This document shows, piece by piece, positions 25,324 through 33,517 of a DNA stretch of 46,452 nucleotides. The first letter of the stretch is position 1; the number at the start of each line of letters is the position of its first letter. The notes below the pieces were generated by a model, which saw only the letters and a list, made by a program, of their open reading frames with translations, did not search any database and was not told the origin of the DNA. The stretch comes from Prevotellaceae bacterium (GTDB taxonomy: Bacteria; Bacteroidota; Bacteroidia; Bacteroidales; Bacteroidaceae), in assembly GCA_028723455.1 (NCBI GenBank), contig JAQYEW010000010.1:1-46452 (forward strand). Reading direction: 5' to 3'. Position numbers and translations under genes: made by a program.

Positions 25324-27297
25324 TTATTTCTCCTTGCTGTATTGCTTGATAAGGCTGTAGGCCTGGTAAATGCCCAACTCGCCTGCTTGCGAGAGATCGG
25401 CGATGCCACGGTCGCGTTGCCCCATGTTCAGGTAGCAGAGCCCGCGGTTATAGTAGGCATCCGGGAAACGGGCGTCAATTTCCAATGCGCGTGTGAAGGC
25501 CAGGGCACCTTGGGCATAGTTGCCCTCGGATAGCAGGACAAGGCCGAGGTTGTAGTGAGCACAGACCAAATCGGGAGCCAAGTCCAGCGCATGCTCCAAG
25601 TCGCGCTTGACGAGGGCGTACTGCATGGCAATGGACTCTGTCTTAGTCCCTTCTGACATTACCTGCGCTTGCGCCCATTGGCTTTGGGCGCGCATGAAAT
25701 AGAGCATTGGCATATAGGTGGGTTTGGCCACTGCCTTGGACGCATGATAGAGGGCACTGTCGAGGTCGGCTATGGCAGCCTGGAAGTCTCGTACGTGGTG
25801 GTACTCCATCGCACGCTGCATGTAGCTTTGTGTCAGGTTTTGTTGCCGCTGGATACGTGTCGTCAGTACCCGGATATTACCGAAGTGAATATCAAGGTTC
25901 TCCGCAGTTACGCCTGCGGGCATGTTCGTGAGACGTGCCACGGAGGGCAGATGGCGGTTCAGGTCGTCCAGCAGGCTGGTGTAGGTTTGGTATGCGCCCA
26001 CCGTCGAGCCTTTGATGTAGTAGCTGAGCACGAAGGCTTCGCGGGGCATGAGCGTTGCCGAACGTTCTTGCACGCGTCCACGTATCTCGCTGACATAGTT
26101 CTGTTGGTTTTCCGTGGGTGTGTCCTCCACTACCAGGCGGTCGAATTTGGATGGGTCCACATCCTCTTTTTTGCGTGTGGCACGGTGTTTGGGCTTGTAG
26201 GTGCCCGTATGCTTTTCTATGTTGGCTTTCATCACGGTAAACTCGTCCCGTTCCGCTCCGTAAATGTCGCCCACCTTGCGTCGGATCCTGGCCCGTGTCT
26301 GATAGCCAACCCAGAATTCTGGATAGTCTTTCAATACGCTTGAGATGTCGCGCAAGGCTCCTTTGTAATCGCCCGTCCGGTCGAGCAGAAGGGCGCGGTT
26401 GTAGAGGGCGATGGTGTTTGTGGGTTCTTGTTCCAACACGAAGTTGAAATCCTCAATGGCACGATTGTCCTCGGCTACCTGGGCACGCAAGAGGCCCCGG
26501 TTGAAATGCCCCAAATAGTTTCCCGGCTCCAGTTCGAGCGCTTGGTCATAATCCGTCATGGCTCCCCGCAGATTGTCCAGATGGACTCTGGCCAAGGCAC
26601 GGTTGATATAAAGTCCGGCTTGGCGAGGCAACTGCAAGATGGCTTTGCTCAGTTCGTCATCGGCCTGGCGGTAGTTGGCACGGCTGAGAGAAACACCTGC
26701 ACGCATGGTCCATGCCTGTCCATTATATGGATTGAGCGTCATTACCATGTCCAGTTGTTTCATGGCCTCGGTGGTGTCGCTTTGCGCAAAGGCCACTTGG
26801 GAGCGTAGGAGGTAATTTTCCTCTCGCTTGGGCCATTGGCGGATCATCTGGCGGAGCGAACTGTCGGCACGTTCGTAGGCCTTTTGCTCTATCTGGCACA
26901 GCGCCATGTTATGCCACGCGCCCACGTTCATGGGATTCTGGCTGGTTACCTTGCGATAATCCTGCTCGGCCTCGGCATAGCGTTCCATGTTTACGCGGCA
27001 AAGGCCGCGCAGCTCGTAATACCGGTCCATGTAGGGATTGCGGTCTACGGCTTTCGACAGGTCCTGTTCGGCCCCTAAGTAGTCCTCCAGATAGAATTTC
27101 GCCATGCCACGGTAGAAGTAGGGTTCCGCCAGGTTGGGCTTGGCGTTGATAACGAGATTAAAACGCTGGATGGAAAGCACGTAATCTTCATAAAAAAGCG
27201 CATTCCGCCCCATCAGCATCACATGGTCCGTGTTGAACTGGGCCCGGGCGGTGATGCTCATGACAAGCGGGATAATCAGAAGGCACTTTCGAAGCAT
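25324..27297 (-). CDS. Exported large TPR protein
   Basis: A 657-residue protein with a signal peptide (MLRKCLLIIPLVMSITARAQ). Two TPR arrays: about residues 25-370 contain roughly ten units (for example AEPYFYRGMAKFYLEDYLGA and NYLGHFNRGLLRAQVAEDNR), and about 510-650 three or more. A basic/charged segment (HRATRKKEDVDPSKFDRL, around 390) separates them. No enzymatic motif; likely a periplasmic scaffold. It starts 16 bp after def and precedes thrS, so it is part of the translation block; a role there is unknown. Confidence 0.88.
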   Translation of the reverse strand: MLRKCLLIIPLVMSITARAQFNTDHVMLMGRNALFYEDYVLSIQRFNLVINAKPNLAEPYFYRGMAKFYLEDYLGAEQDLSKAVDRNPYMDRYYELRGLCRVNMERYAEAEQDYRKVTSQNPMNVGAWHNMALCQIEQKAYERADSSLRQMIRQWPKREENYLLRSQVAFAQSDTTEAMKQLDMVMTLNPYNGQAWTMRAGVSLSRANYRQADDELSKAILQLPRQAGLYINRALARVHLDNLRGAMTDYDQALELEPGNYLGHFNRGLLRAQVAEDNRAIEDFNFVLEQEPTNTIALYNRALLLDRTGDYKGALRDISSVLKDYPEFWVGYQTRARIRRKVGDIYGAERDEFTVMKANIEKHTGTYKPKHRATRKKEDVDPSKFDRLVVEDTPTENQQNYVSEIRGRVQERSATLMPREAFVLSYYIKGSTVGAYQTYTSLLDDLNRHLPSVARLTNMPAGVTAENLDIHFGNIRVLTTRIQRQQNLTQSYMQRAMEYHHVRDFQAAIADLDSALYHASKAVAKPTYMPMLYFMRAQSQWAQAQVMSEGTKTESIAMQYALVKRDLEHALDLAPDLVCAHYNLGLVLLSEGNYAQGALAFTRALEIDARFPDAYYNRGLCYLNMGQRDRGIADLSQAGELGIYQAYSLIKQYSKEK

Positions 27298-27313
27298 AAT
27301 GCTTGGCGGATAA

Positions 27314-27871
27314 TTAACGTTTCACCTTTACTTTATAGGCGCAGCGGAAGTTTCCTTTTTGCAATTCGTTGAGCTTACGCTTTACCAGCTGGCGTCGCAG
27401 CCCTTGGAGGTGGTCTGTGAACACCTTCCCGTCCAGGTGGTCGAACTCGTGCTGCATCACACGTGCCAGATAGCCCGTAACCCATTCCTCGTGCTCCTGG
27501 AACTGTTCGTCCTGATAGCTCACGCGGATACGTGTGGGGCGGCGCACCACCTCGTGCAGGCCGGGCAGGGAAAGACATCCTTCCTCGCTGACATCTGTTT
27601 CGGAGTCGTCGTATTCCTCGATATAGGGGTTGATGTAAACCTTACGGAAGTCCTTGTATTCAGGCATATCCTCGCTGAGCAGGTCCAAATCGATGACAAC
27701 CAGGCGTATGGGCAGTCCTACCTGTGGGGCGGCCAAGCCGATGCCCTCGCTGCTTTTCAATGTGTCCCACATGTCCTGGATGGTTTTCTCCAGTTCGGGG
27801 TATGTCTTGTCAATCTCCTCACACTCCTTGCGAAGCATGGGTTGGCCGTAGGTGTATATTGGTAATATCAT
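27314..27871 (-). CDS. def: Peptide deformylase
   Basis: A 185-residue Fe/Zn enzyme removing the formyl group from nascent proteins. All three motifs are present: GIGLAAPQVG (43-52), EEGCLSLPG (C99) and the metal-binding HEFDH (141-145). The start MILPIYTYGQPMLRKE at 27871 fits the family; the frame is open upstream to 27979 but would overlap ruvX. It ends 16 bp before the TPR gene. Confidence 0.97.
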   Translation of the reverse strand: MILPIYTYGQPMLRKECEEIDKTYPELEKTIQDMWDTLKSSEGIGLAAPQVGLPIRLVVIDLDLLSEDMPEYKDFRKVYINPYIEEYDDSETDVSEEGCLSLPGLHEVVRRPTRIRVSYQDEQFQEHEEWVTGYLARVMQHEFDHLDGKVFTDHLQGLRRQLVKRKLNELQKGNFRCAYKVKVKR

Positions 27872-27914
27872 GTTGTTGGTATTGTTTCGTTCTTTTTGCT
27901 GTTGGTTGCTTTGT

Positions 27915-28340
27915 TCATCCGTTCCGGAAGCGGCGGCTTTCCATATAGCCTTGCAAGATGATGCAGGCGGATATTTCATCGACGAGGGCCTTGTTCTGGC
28001 GGGCCTTGCGCCCGATGCCGCTTTCCAGCATGGTTTGGTGGGCCATTACGCTGGTATAGCGTTCGTCCCACCATTCAACGGGAATGTCCGGCAGGGCTTT
28101 TTTCAGTTGTCCGACAAAACTCCGTACGCGTGGCAGGTTGTCGCTGTCGCGCCCGTTCGTCTGTTTGGGCAGGCCGACAACAAACAGTTCCACCTTTTCA
28201 CGTGCTACGTAATCACGCAGAAAAGGCAGCAATTGCTTTGTTTCAACGGTCGTTAGCCCGTTGGCTATAATTTGCAAGGAGTCCGTCACAGCAATTCCTG
28301 TGCGACGGACTCCATAGTCTATTGCTAAAATGCGACTCAA
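27915..28340 (-). CDS. ruvX: Holliday junction resolvase-like RuvX (YqgF)
   Basis: A 141-residue RNase H-fold nuclease implicated in pre-16S rRNA 5' processing and in resolving junctions. Motifs: ILAIDYGVRRTGIAVTD with the catalytic Asp near residue 7, VVGLPKQTNGRDS, the Glu in WWDERYTS, and VDEISACIILQGYM with the last Asp. The start is TTG at 28340 (codes MSRILAIDYG), 13 bp after the stop of the SPOR gene. The only in-frame ATG (28448) would overlap that gene by 95 bp and add residues foreign to the family. Confidence 0.92.
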   Translation of the reverse strand: MSRILAIDYGVRRTGIAVTDSLQIIANGLTTVETKQLLPFLRDYVAREKVELFVVGLPKQTNGRDSDNLPRVRSFVGQLKKALPDIPVEWWDERYTSVMAHQTMLESGIGRKARQNKALVDEISACIILQGYMESRRFRNG

Positions 28341-28353
28341 GGCGTTTGACGAC

Positions 28354-28872
28354 TTATTTCTTGTACAGCAGCCAGGCGTCGGGATAGTCGTTGGTGAGGC
28401 GGGCGCGGCTCTGGGCGGCGTCCATCTTGGTGGTGTGGGTAGTGGCAATCACACGGTAGAAAGCCTTGCCGTTCACGTTCGCCTGTGCAACCTGAGCCGC
28501 AAAGCCCTTGTTCTTCAGGGTCTGCTGAAGGCTCTTGGCATTAGCGAGCATGCCGAAACTGCCAACGACAACACAATAGTCCTGCAAGCCGGCACCGTCA
28601 ACCAAAGTTACGGCCTCGTTGCGAACGCTGACGTTGTTGTAGTAGTCCTGTGCAGACTGCTGTACGGGCTGGGTCTGCTGCACGGGCTGAACACTGGTAA
28701 CCTGCACGGGCTGGGTCTGCTGGGTGTACTGCGTGTTTGCGTACTGGTTGTCTTGGTTCTGGGCTGCCTGCGCCTTCTCGTATGCCTTTTTATATGCACT
28801 CTCACTGCTCTTACATGAGCTAACTGCAAAACCAGCCACCAGGGCCATTACAATCGCAAAATTCTTTTTCAT
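28354..28872 (-). CDS. SPOR-domain lipoprotein
   Basis: A 172-residue lipoprotein: MKKNFAIVMALVAGFAVSSC, lipidated C20. A Gln/Pro/Val-rich flexible linker (about 45-85, TQQTQPVQVTSVQPVQQTQP) leads to a C-terminal SPOR domain (about 92-172, DYCVVVGSFGMLANAKSLQQ, FYRVIATTHTT). SPOR domains bind glycan strands stripped of stem peptides at division sites, so the protein probably acts at the septum. It is the first gene of the minus-strand unit that leads into ruvX and def. Confidence 0.93.
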   Translation of the reverse strand: MKKNFAIVMALVAGFAVSSCKSSESAYKKAYEKAQAAQNQDNQYANTQYTQQTQPVQVTSVQPVQQTQPVQQSAQDYYNNVSVRNEAVTLVDGAGLQDYCVVVGSFGMLANAKSLQQTLKNKGFAAQVAQANVNGKAFYRVIATTHTTKMDAAQSRARLTNDYPDAWLLYKK

Positions 28873-28912
28873 CTTAGATACCGTTTCTGGATATTATTAT
28901 AAGTATTTTCCG

Positions 28913-28943
28913 CAAAGATAACGAAAAGGCGAAAAACTTCAAA
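28913..28943 (-). promoter_or_regulatory. Promoter of SPOR-ruvX-def
   Basis: On the minus strand TTTG (28940-28943), exactly 19 bp, TATCTTTG (28913-28920). Leader about 37 nt to the ATG at 28872. Confidence 0.82.
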
Positions 28944-28960
28944 AAATATGTGCTTATAAA

Positions 28961-28991
28961 TTTCGTTAATGAGAAAAAAATCTTATCTTTG
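28961..28991 (+). promoter_or_regulatory. Promoter of the YtxH-holin-like operon
   Basis: TTTC (28961-28964), 19 bp, TATCTTTG (28984-28991). The -33 has one mismatch to TTTG. It is back to back with the SPOR promoter; the leader is about 50 nt. Confidence 0.65.
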
Positions 28992-29045
28992 CCTTAGAGA
29001 GATTGTTGAAAACCTGATTTTGTTAAACATTAAAAAATTAGTATT

Positions 29046-29267
29046 ATGAAAGCATTGAATTATTTCCTGGCATTTCTTGGTGGCGCAGCTGCCGGAGTTA
29101 CCGCAGGCTTGTTGTTGGCTCCTGAGAGTGGTGAGGACTTGCGTTCCCGTATTGCCGAGGCTTTGCGTAAGCGCGGTATCCGCCTGAGCAAAGTGGATAT
29201 GAGCGAATTGGTGGATGAGATTGCCGAGCAGTTTGAAAAGAAACAGCAGGACACTCCCGAAGCATGA
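29046..29267 (+). CDS. YtxH-domain protein
   Basis: A 73-residue protein with one N-terminal membrane segment (FLAFLGGAAAGVTAGLLLAP) followed by the family's ESGEDLRSRI and a charged helical tail (SELVDEIAEQFEKKQQ). YtxH/Gas-vesicle-like small proteins are linked to general stress in other bacteria. Its stop overlaps the next ATG (ATGA), so it is co-translated with the holin-like gene. Confidence 0.85.
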   Translation: MKALNYFLAFLGGAAAGVTAGLLLAPESGEDLRSRIAEALRKRGIRLSKVDMSELVDEIAEQFEKKQQDTPEA

Positions 29268-29845
29268 TTTTCTTTGAGGACACACAACGCCTGATGCGTT
29301 CGTTGCTGGACGAAGGCAAGCGTTATGCCGATCTTCAGAAGATGGCTGTCAAAAAGGACGTTAGCCAAGGCTTGGGCCATTTGCTCAGTGCTTTGGCTGT
29401 GTCCTTTGTCATCCTTTTGTTGCTGAGCATTATCCTGATGTTCGTTTGTGTCGCTCTGGCATTTTGGTTTGGTCATCTGTTGAACAACACTGCATGGGGC
29501 TTTGCTATCATGGGCGCTGCCTTTTGCCTGCTGCTGCTTGTTGTCTTCCTTAAGCGTAGGGCATGGATCAGCCTGCCTTTGCACCGCTTGGTGGACAGCA
29601 CATTGGGTAACTCTCCGGAAGATCCTACGCGAGAGCAGTTGGAACAGGCTTTGCAACAGAGCCGTGCGCAGATGCGTAATTTGGCCGGCGACCTTTCCAG
29701 CCCTACGTCGTCCGCCTCGTCAAATTTGCAGCGTCTTACACGCATCGCCTCGTGGGGCTATGCCGCATACGAGGGCGTGCGCATGAGTAGTGCCGTGGTC
29801 AGTTCTCTTGTCGCCCTTTTCGGGAGACGTAAAAAACGCCGTTAA
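29264..29845 (+). CDS. Phage-holin-like (DUF1469-type) membrane protein
   Basis: A 193-residue protein: an N-terminal helix (DTQRLMRSLLDEGKRYADLQ), two membrane spans (SALAVSFVILLLLSIILMFV and ALAFWFGHLLNNTAWGFAIM with AAFCLLLLVVFL), and a polar Ser/Gln-rich C-terminus ending in a basic tag (FGRRKKRR). This matches the Phage_holin_3_6 type seen in chromosomes; despite the name these are usually not phage holins and often pair with YtxH-like proteins. It overlaps both neighbours by 1-4 bp, so it is the middle gene of a three-gene coupled operon. Confidence 0.82.
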   Translation: MIFFEDTQRLMRSLLDEGKRYADLQKMAVKKDVSQGLGHLLSALAVSFVILLLLSIILMFVCVALAFWFGHLLNNTAWGFAIMGAAFCLLLLVVFLKRRAWISLPLHRLVDSTLGNSPEDPTREQLEQALQQSRAQMRNLAGDLSSPTSSASSNLQRLTRIASWGYAAYEGVRMSSAVVSSLVALFGRRKKRR

Positions 29846-30039
29846 TGAGCGACGGCAATTTCAATCGTGCGCTTCTGCCCCACACGCCGTTGGAGAGTGG
29901 TTTGAAGATGGGTAAGGCCATGGCACGCAAAGCCGCCCAGGAAGCCTTTCGGGAGTATCTTGAGCAGACTGTGCCAACTTGTGATTTGGAAGCGGAAATG
30001 CTGTGCTTTTCGCGCTTGCTGGACAAGCGGATAAAATGA
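29845..30039 (+). CDS. Small hypothetical protein, third gene of the YtxH operon
   Basis: A 64-residue soluble protein (MSDGNFNRALLPHTPLESGL) with helical, charged sequence and no recognised domain. Its ATG overlaps the TAA of the holin-like gene (TAATG). Coupling and constant orientation support a real gene. The downstream region holds nested inverted repeats and a terminator. Confidence 0.7.
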   Translation: MSDGNFNRALLPHTPLESGLKMGKAMARKAAQEAFREYLEQTVPTCDLEAEMLCFSRLLDKRIK

Positions 30040-30078
30040 CGCACCGAGCCTTCCGGAAAATCAAAGCGTTAGTTCATA

Positions 30079-30134
30079 AAAAACATATAATAGTTTTGCC
30101 CAAACTAAATATATGTTTTTCAAAAACTATTATA
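30079..30134. repeat. Two overlapping inverted repeats, mutually exclusive stems
   Basis: AAAAACATATA (30079-30089) pairs with TATATGTTTTT (30110-30120); TATAATAGTTTTG (30086-30098) pairs with CAAAAACTATTATA (30121-30134, one bulge). The arms share 30086-30089, so only one stem can form fully. It sits right before the terminator at 30143. Confidence 0.7.
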
Positions 30135-30142
30135 TAAAAATA

Positions 30143-30181
30143 AACACCGCCGTACGTATCTGAATCGCGTACGGCGGTGTT
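30143..30181. terminator. Bidirectional intrinsic terminator
   Basis: AACACCGCCGTACG (30143-30156) pairs perfectly with 30168-30181, 11-nt loop, with T-rich flanks on both strands. It separates the converging YtxH operon and DUF4270 gene. Confidence 0.93.
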
Positions 30182-30201
30182 GTTATTTTAATGGGTAGAA
30201 A

Positions 30202-31617
30202 TTACTTTCTGAACGTGCTGTAAACCACCTGCATATTGATGGGGGTTGTGCCTCCTACAAGCCGGATGCTGTTCAGTCCCAGATCGTGGCTGACGCTTAC
30301 CTGCGTGCCGCTTGTATTCGAACTGGTTGTAACGGGTATCAGCAGCACCTTGTTCCAGTCGGGGTTCTGTTGCGCCCATGCCTCTTCGCTGAGCCCTGCC
30401 TTTTGGGCATCGGCTTTTTTCTCGTTCTTGCAATAGCTCAGCAGCCGGCCTATATTGTTAAATGTGTAGGTGTTGTAGCTGGAGCTATAGGAGGTGGTAA
30501 AGCTGGTTCTGTTGTCGCTCACCTGCTTCTTGGCAAAGAATGTTTCGTAGTCTTTCTTGCGCACCATCAGCAAATTGCTGGGAGTACCCAGGGAAGTGCT
30601 GTTTTGCTGGTTGTTGTATCGTGTCAGTGTCAAGGAGGCCAGGCTGATGCTGTCGTTGGCGTGTTGTCCGCCAAACACCTCGTCCACTGGCAGGGTGAGT
30701 TCGGTTGCGATGCCTGCGGGCGTTTTTAGATAGGTGTATCCGGTCTGGCTCACCAGATTATCCAGATTGGTGGTTCTGAAGCGTGTGCTTTGGATGACCT
30801 CGGGCGTGGCTGAGAAGCGTACCATCCCCTGCGTAACCTTTTGGGTTTCCTGGTCGGTGTAGTGGAAGAAAAGGTTGACAACGCCAACAAAGACGTTAAG
30901 CATCGTGCCTCGTCCGCTGCTAACCTGAAAGAAAAGGCCGGGGAATACGTTATGTATGAATTGGTAGCTGTTTTGGAAGTGTGCGGGCTGGGCATAGTAG
31001 TGTTTTAGGATGCGTGTGCCCAATTCGTTGCTCAGTCTTAGGCGGATATTGTCTGAGGTGGAGGATGCCGTATAGTCTTTCGCCGTTATTACCTTGGAAG
31101 CAACGGGGGTGCTGAGGTCTTGTACAAACGAGCCCAGGTCTTGGTTGGTAAGATAGGTGTCGTCCTCGCTTGGGATGTTTGTAGAACTCAGTTCGTAGGC
31201 CTGTATCTTGATAGGATTATTGCCTTCGCCGTAGTAGCTGTTGAAATAGAGGCGCACCTCTATGCTGTCGCATTGGATGGTTCCCGGTGTGTCCTGGGTA
31301 TCAGTGCTGTTGGCCTTGCCCAGCATCTGCTGGCGCTGGGGCAGGGAGAAATTCTCGAAAGAAAAGAATTGCGCGATGAAGTCGGCCGAAATGTCCGTAT
31401 TGGTCTCGGGGTCGGTTACGATGCCCAGGTAGGATGTGGTGCTGTTGGCCAGCACGGCATCCATCAGCACGGAACGGGAACTGACCTGAAAGCTTCCCGT
31501 ATTACTTGATATGTTGTCGGCCTCGGGGACAATGCCCATGGAAGACGTGTTATCATCACAGCCCAGCAAGCCCAAGACGATGGTCAGCGCGAGCAACGAT
31601 TGTATCAGAGTTCTCAT
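30202..31617 (-). CDS. DUF4270 lipoprotein
   Basis: A 471-residue lipoprotein from the ATG at 31617 (MRTLIQSLLALTIVLGLLGC, lipidated C20); an ATG four codons upstream (31629) is also possible. The sequence after the lipobox (DDNTSSMGIVPEADNI) and the VSSRSVLMDAVLANSTTSYLG, ITDP-type segments match the Bacteroidota DUF4270 family, secreted beta-rich proteins of unknown function. It starts 30 bp after the GT5-like gene, on the same strand. The pairing with a GlgA-like half-protein next to panC recurs in Bacteroidales, to my knowledge. Confidence 0.88.
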   Translation of the reverse strand: MRTLIQSLLALTIVLGLLGCDDNTSSMGIVPEADNISSNTGSFQVSSRSVLMDAVLANSTTSYLGIVTDPETNTDISADFIAQFFSFENFSLPQRQQMLGKANSTDTQDTPGTIQCDSIEVRLYFNSYYGEGNNPIKIQAYELSSTNIPSEDDTYLTNQDLGSFVQDLSTPVASKVITAKDYTASSTSDNIRLRLSNELGTRILKHYYAQPAHFQNSYQFIHNVFPGLFFQVSSGRGTMLNVFVGVVNLFFHYTDQETQKVTQGMVRFSATPEVIQSTRFRTTNLDNLVSQTGYTYLKTPAGIATELTLPVDEVFGGQHANDSISLASLTLTRYNNQQNSTSLGTPSNLLMVRKKDYETFFAKKQVSDNRTSFTTSYSSSYNTYTFNNIGRLLSYCKNEKKADAQKAGLSEEAWAQQNPDWNKVLLIPVTTSSNTSGTQVSVSHDLGLNSIRLVGGTTPINMQVVYSTFRK

Positions 31618-31647
31618 ATATCTAAGCATTGAAAATATGGCAGGAAA

Positions 31648-32472
31648 CTAATCCTCTCCCTGACTGCCTGCGCCAAAGGTCCGGACAATCAGGTCAAGTT
31701 GCTTTTCAACGGACATTTCCTTGTCCTCAAGCATGGGGATGCCTCGCTCTTGGGCCAGATGAAGCAGGGTAGTGGAAGGGGACTCATTGCAGAGGGAAAC
31801 ACCGTCGCAGAAGCGCAATGCCAGCTCTTCCATCTGCTCGGGGCTGGTAGACCCTTCGTAGCCAACGGGAATGGCATCCGGTGTCTGTCGCATATCCAGC
31901 ACATCGGTGAGCGGGTCTTGCGAAGAAAGGGTCAGCTTGTTGTCGCTGCAAACGTAAACAACCTTTGTGTTGCGGAAGCAGGGCTCATCGGCATAAACCG
32001 TTTTCAGCAGGATGGGCAGCATGCTTGAAATCCATCCTTGACAGTGAATGAGGTCAGGCTGCCAGCGGAGCTTCTTGACCGTTTCCAAAACACCACGTGC
32101 GTAAAAGACGCTGCGCTCCACATTATCCGCATACTCCTTGCCGTTGGCATCCTCTTCCGCCAGTCGCTTGGCGAAATAATCTTCATTGTCAATGAAATAC
32201 ACCTGCATACGTGTCCCCGTAACGCTGGCGACCTTAATAATCAGGGGGTGGTCAACATCGTTGACGGTAATGTTCAGTCCGGAAAGACGTATCACCTCGT
32301 GCAACTGGTTGCGGCGCTCGTTGATATTTCCCCACTTAGGCATAAAGGTGCGTATTTCATAGCCCTCGTCAATGGCCTTGAGGGGTACGGCACGTCCTAT
32401 CTGGGTCATCAGCGACTCAGGCACGTAGGGGTTTATTTCCTGTGTTACGAATAAAATCTTCTGCGAGTTCAT
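31648..32472 (-). CDS. GT5/glycogen synthase-like N-terminal domain protein, probably non-catalytic
   Basis: A 274-residue protein resembling only the N-terminal Rossmann half of starch/glycogen synthase (ILFVTQEINPYVPESLMTQI, IRTFMPKWGNINERRNQLHE, PDLIHCQGWISSMLPILLKT). Full enzymes are ~475 residues with a second GT-B domain. The ADP-glucose-binding KxGG of GlgA, expected near residue 15-18, is replaced here by PESL, and the C-terminal catalytic half is absent. So glucan synthesis by this protein alone is unlikely; a regulatory or binding role is more plausible. The frame is open to 32556, but the -7 element at 32505-32512 supports the start at 32472. It is divergent from panC and leads into the DUF4270 gene. 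Confidence 0.85.
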   Translation of the reverse strand: MNSQKILFVTQEINPYVPESLMTQIGRAVPLKAIDEGYEIRTFMPKWGNINERRNQLHEVIRLSGLNITVNDVDHPLIIKVASVTGTRMQVYFIDNEDYFAKRLAEEDANGKEYADNVERSVFYARGVLETVKKLRWQPDLIHCQGWISSMLPILLKTVYADEPCFRNTKVVYVCSDNKLTLSSQDPLTDVLDMRQTPDAIPVGYEGSTSPEQMEELALRFCDGVSLCNESPSTTLLHLAQERGIPMLEDKEMSVEKQLDLIVRTFGAGSQGED

Positions 32473-32504
32473 CTTTCTTTTTTGATGTTTTTGAAACTTA
32501 TGTG

Positions 32505-32512
32505 CAAAGGTA
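32505..32512 (-). promoter_or_regulatory. -7 element of the GT5-like/DUF4270 unit
   Basis: TACCTTTG on the minus strand, exact TAnnTTTG, 32 bp before the ATG at 32472. No clear -33 TTTG. Confidence 0.55.
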
Positions 32513-32650
32513 GTGAAAAATATTGGATTATAAGCCATCATCCCTGTTTTTACCACTTTTTCGGGGGTGTTAATTAGAATAAATCTGCACGATTGTTTCT
32601 CTATGTCGATATTATTATGTTATTTTGCACGGTTTTATACGAAAGAAAGC

Positions 32651-33499
32651 ATGATACTGATTCATACTAAAAAGGAATTGGGTGATTTCCTGGCCGACCA
32701 ACGCAGGCTGGGTAAATCGGTGGGGCTGGTGCCTACGATGGGTGCCTTGCACATTGGCCATGCCTCGCTGGTAAATAGAAGCGTTGCGGAGAATGACATT
32801 ACGGTGGTGAGCGTCTTCTTGAACCCCACACAGTTCAACGATCCGAATGATTTGGAGAAGTATCCCCGCACTCTGGAGGCCGACTGTCGTTTGCTGGAGG
32901 AATGTGGGGCCACGGTTTGCTTTGCGCCTTCTGTGCAGGAGGTTTATCCGGAGCCTGATACGCGCACTTTCAGCTATCCTCCTACGGACAGCGTAATGGA
33001 GGGGGCCTTTCGCCCTGGCCATTTCAACGGCGTGTGCCAGGTTGTCAGCAAGCTCTTCATGATGGCAGAGCCTGACCGTGCCTATTTCGGCGAGAAGGAC
33101 TTCCAGCAGATTGCCGTCATTCGCCGCATGGTGGAGGATTTGAAGTTCAAGATTGAAATTGTTCCCTGTCCCGTTATTCGCGAAGAAAGCGGTTTGGCTT
33201 TCAGTAGCCGTAACACTTTGCTCAGCGAAGACGAAAGACGGATTGCTGCCAATATCTATCAGACATTGAAGGCAAGCAAACTCATGGCAGGAAAGGCAAC
33301 GGTTCAGCAAACACATGCCTATGTCGTTGAGCACATCGAGGCGATAGAGGGTTTGAGGGTGGAGTATTACAGCATTGTTGACGGCAGGACGTTGGCGGAT
33401 GTTGACGATTGGAGCCAGAGCGAAGACATTGTAGGCTGCATCACCGTGTTCTGTGGCAGCCAGCCCATCCGCCTCATTGACCATATCCGATACAAATAA
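32651..33499 (+). CDS. panC: Pantothenate synthetase
   Basis: A 282-residue enzyme joining pantoate and beta-alanine with ATP, the last step of pantothenate synthesis. Motifs: VPTMGALHIGHASL (27-40) with the HIGH nucleotide site, VVSVFLNPTQFNDPNDLEKY, FGEKDFQQIAVIRRMV, and PCPVIREESGLAFSSRNTLL. The start at 32651 (MILIHTKKEL) fits the family length; the frame upstream to 32567 is not homologous. It forms a two-gene unit with panD, which makes the beta-alanine substrate. Confidence 0.97.
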   Translation: MILIHTKKELGDFLADQRRLGKSVGLVPTMGALHIGHASLVNRSVAENDITVVSVFLNPTQFNDPNDLEKYPRTLEADCRLLEECGATVCFAPSVQEVYPEPDTRTFSYPPTDSVMEGAFRPGHFNGVCQVVSKLFMMAEPDRAYFGEKDFQQIAVIRRMVEDLKFKIEIVPCPVIREESGLAFSSRNTLLSEDERRIAANIYQTLKASKLMAGKATVQQTHAYVVEHIEAIEGLRVEYYSIVDGRTLADVDDWSQSEDIVGCITVFCGSQPIRLIDHIRYK

Positions 33500-33502
33500 A
33501 AT

Positions 33503-33509
33503 AAGGAGG
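33503..33509 (+). promoter_or_regulatory. Strong Shine-Dalgarno of panD
   Basis: AAGGAGG ends 8 bp before the panD ATG at 33518. Most genes in this window show no such site, so this one stands out. Confidence 0.8.
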
Positions 33510-33517
33510 AAGCAATT

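Noticed and set aside
28341..28448. ATG start of ruvX at 28448
   Set aside because: It overlaps the SPOR gene by 95 bp and the extra residues (Pro/Thr-rich) are foreign to RuvX; the TTG at 28340 fits.
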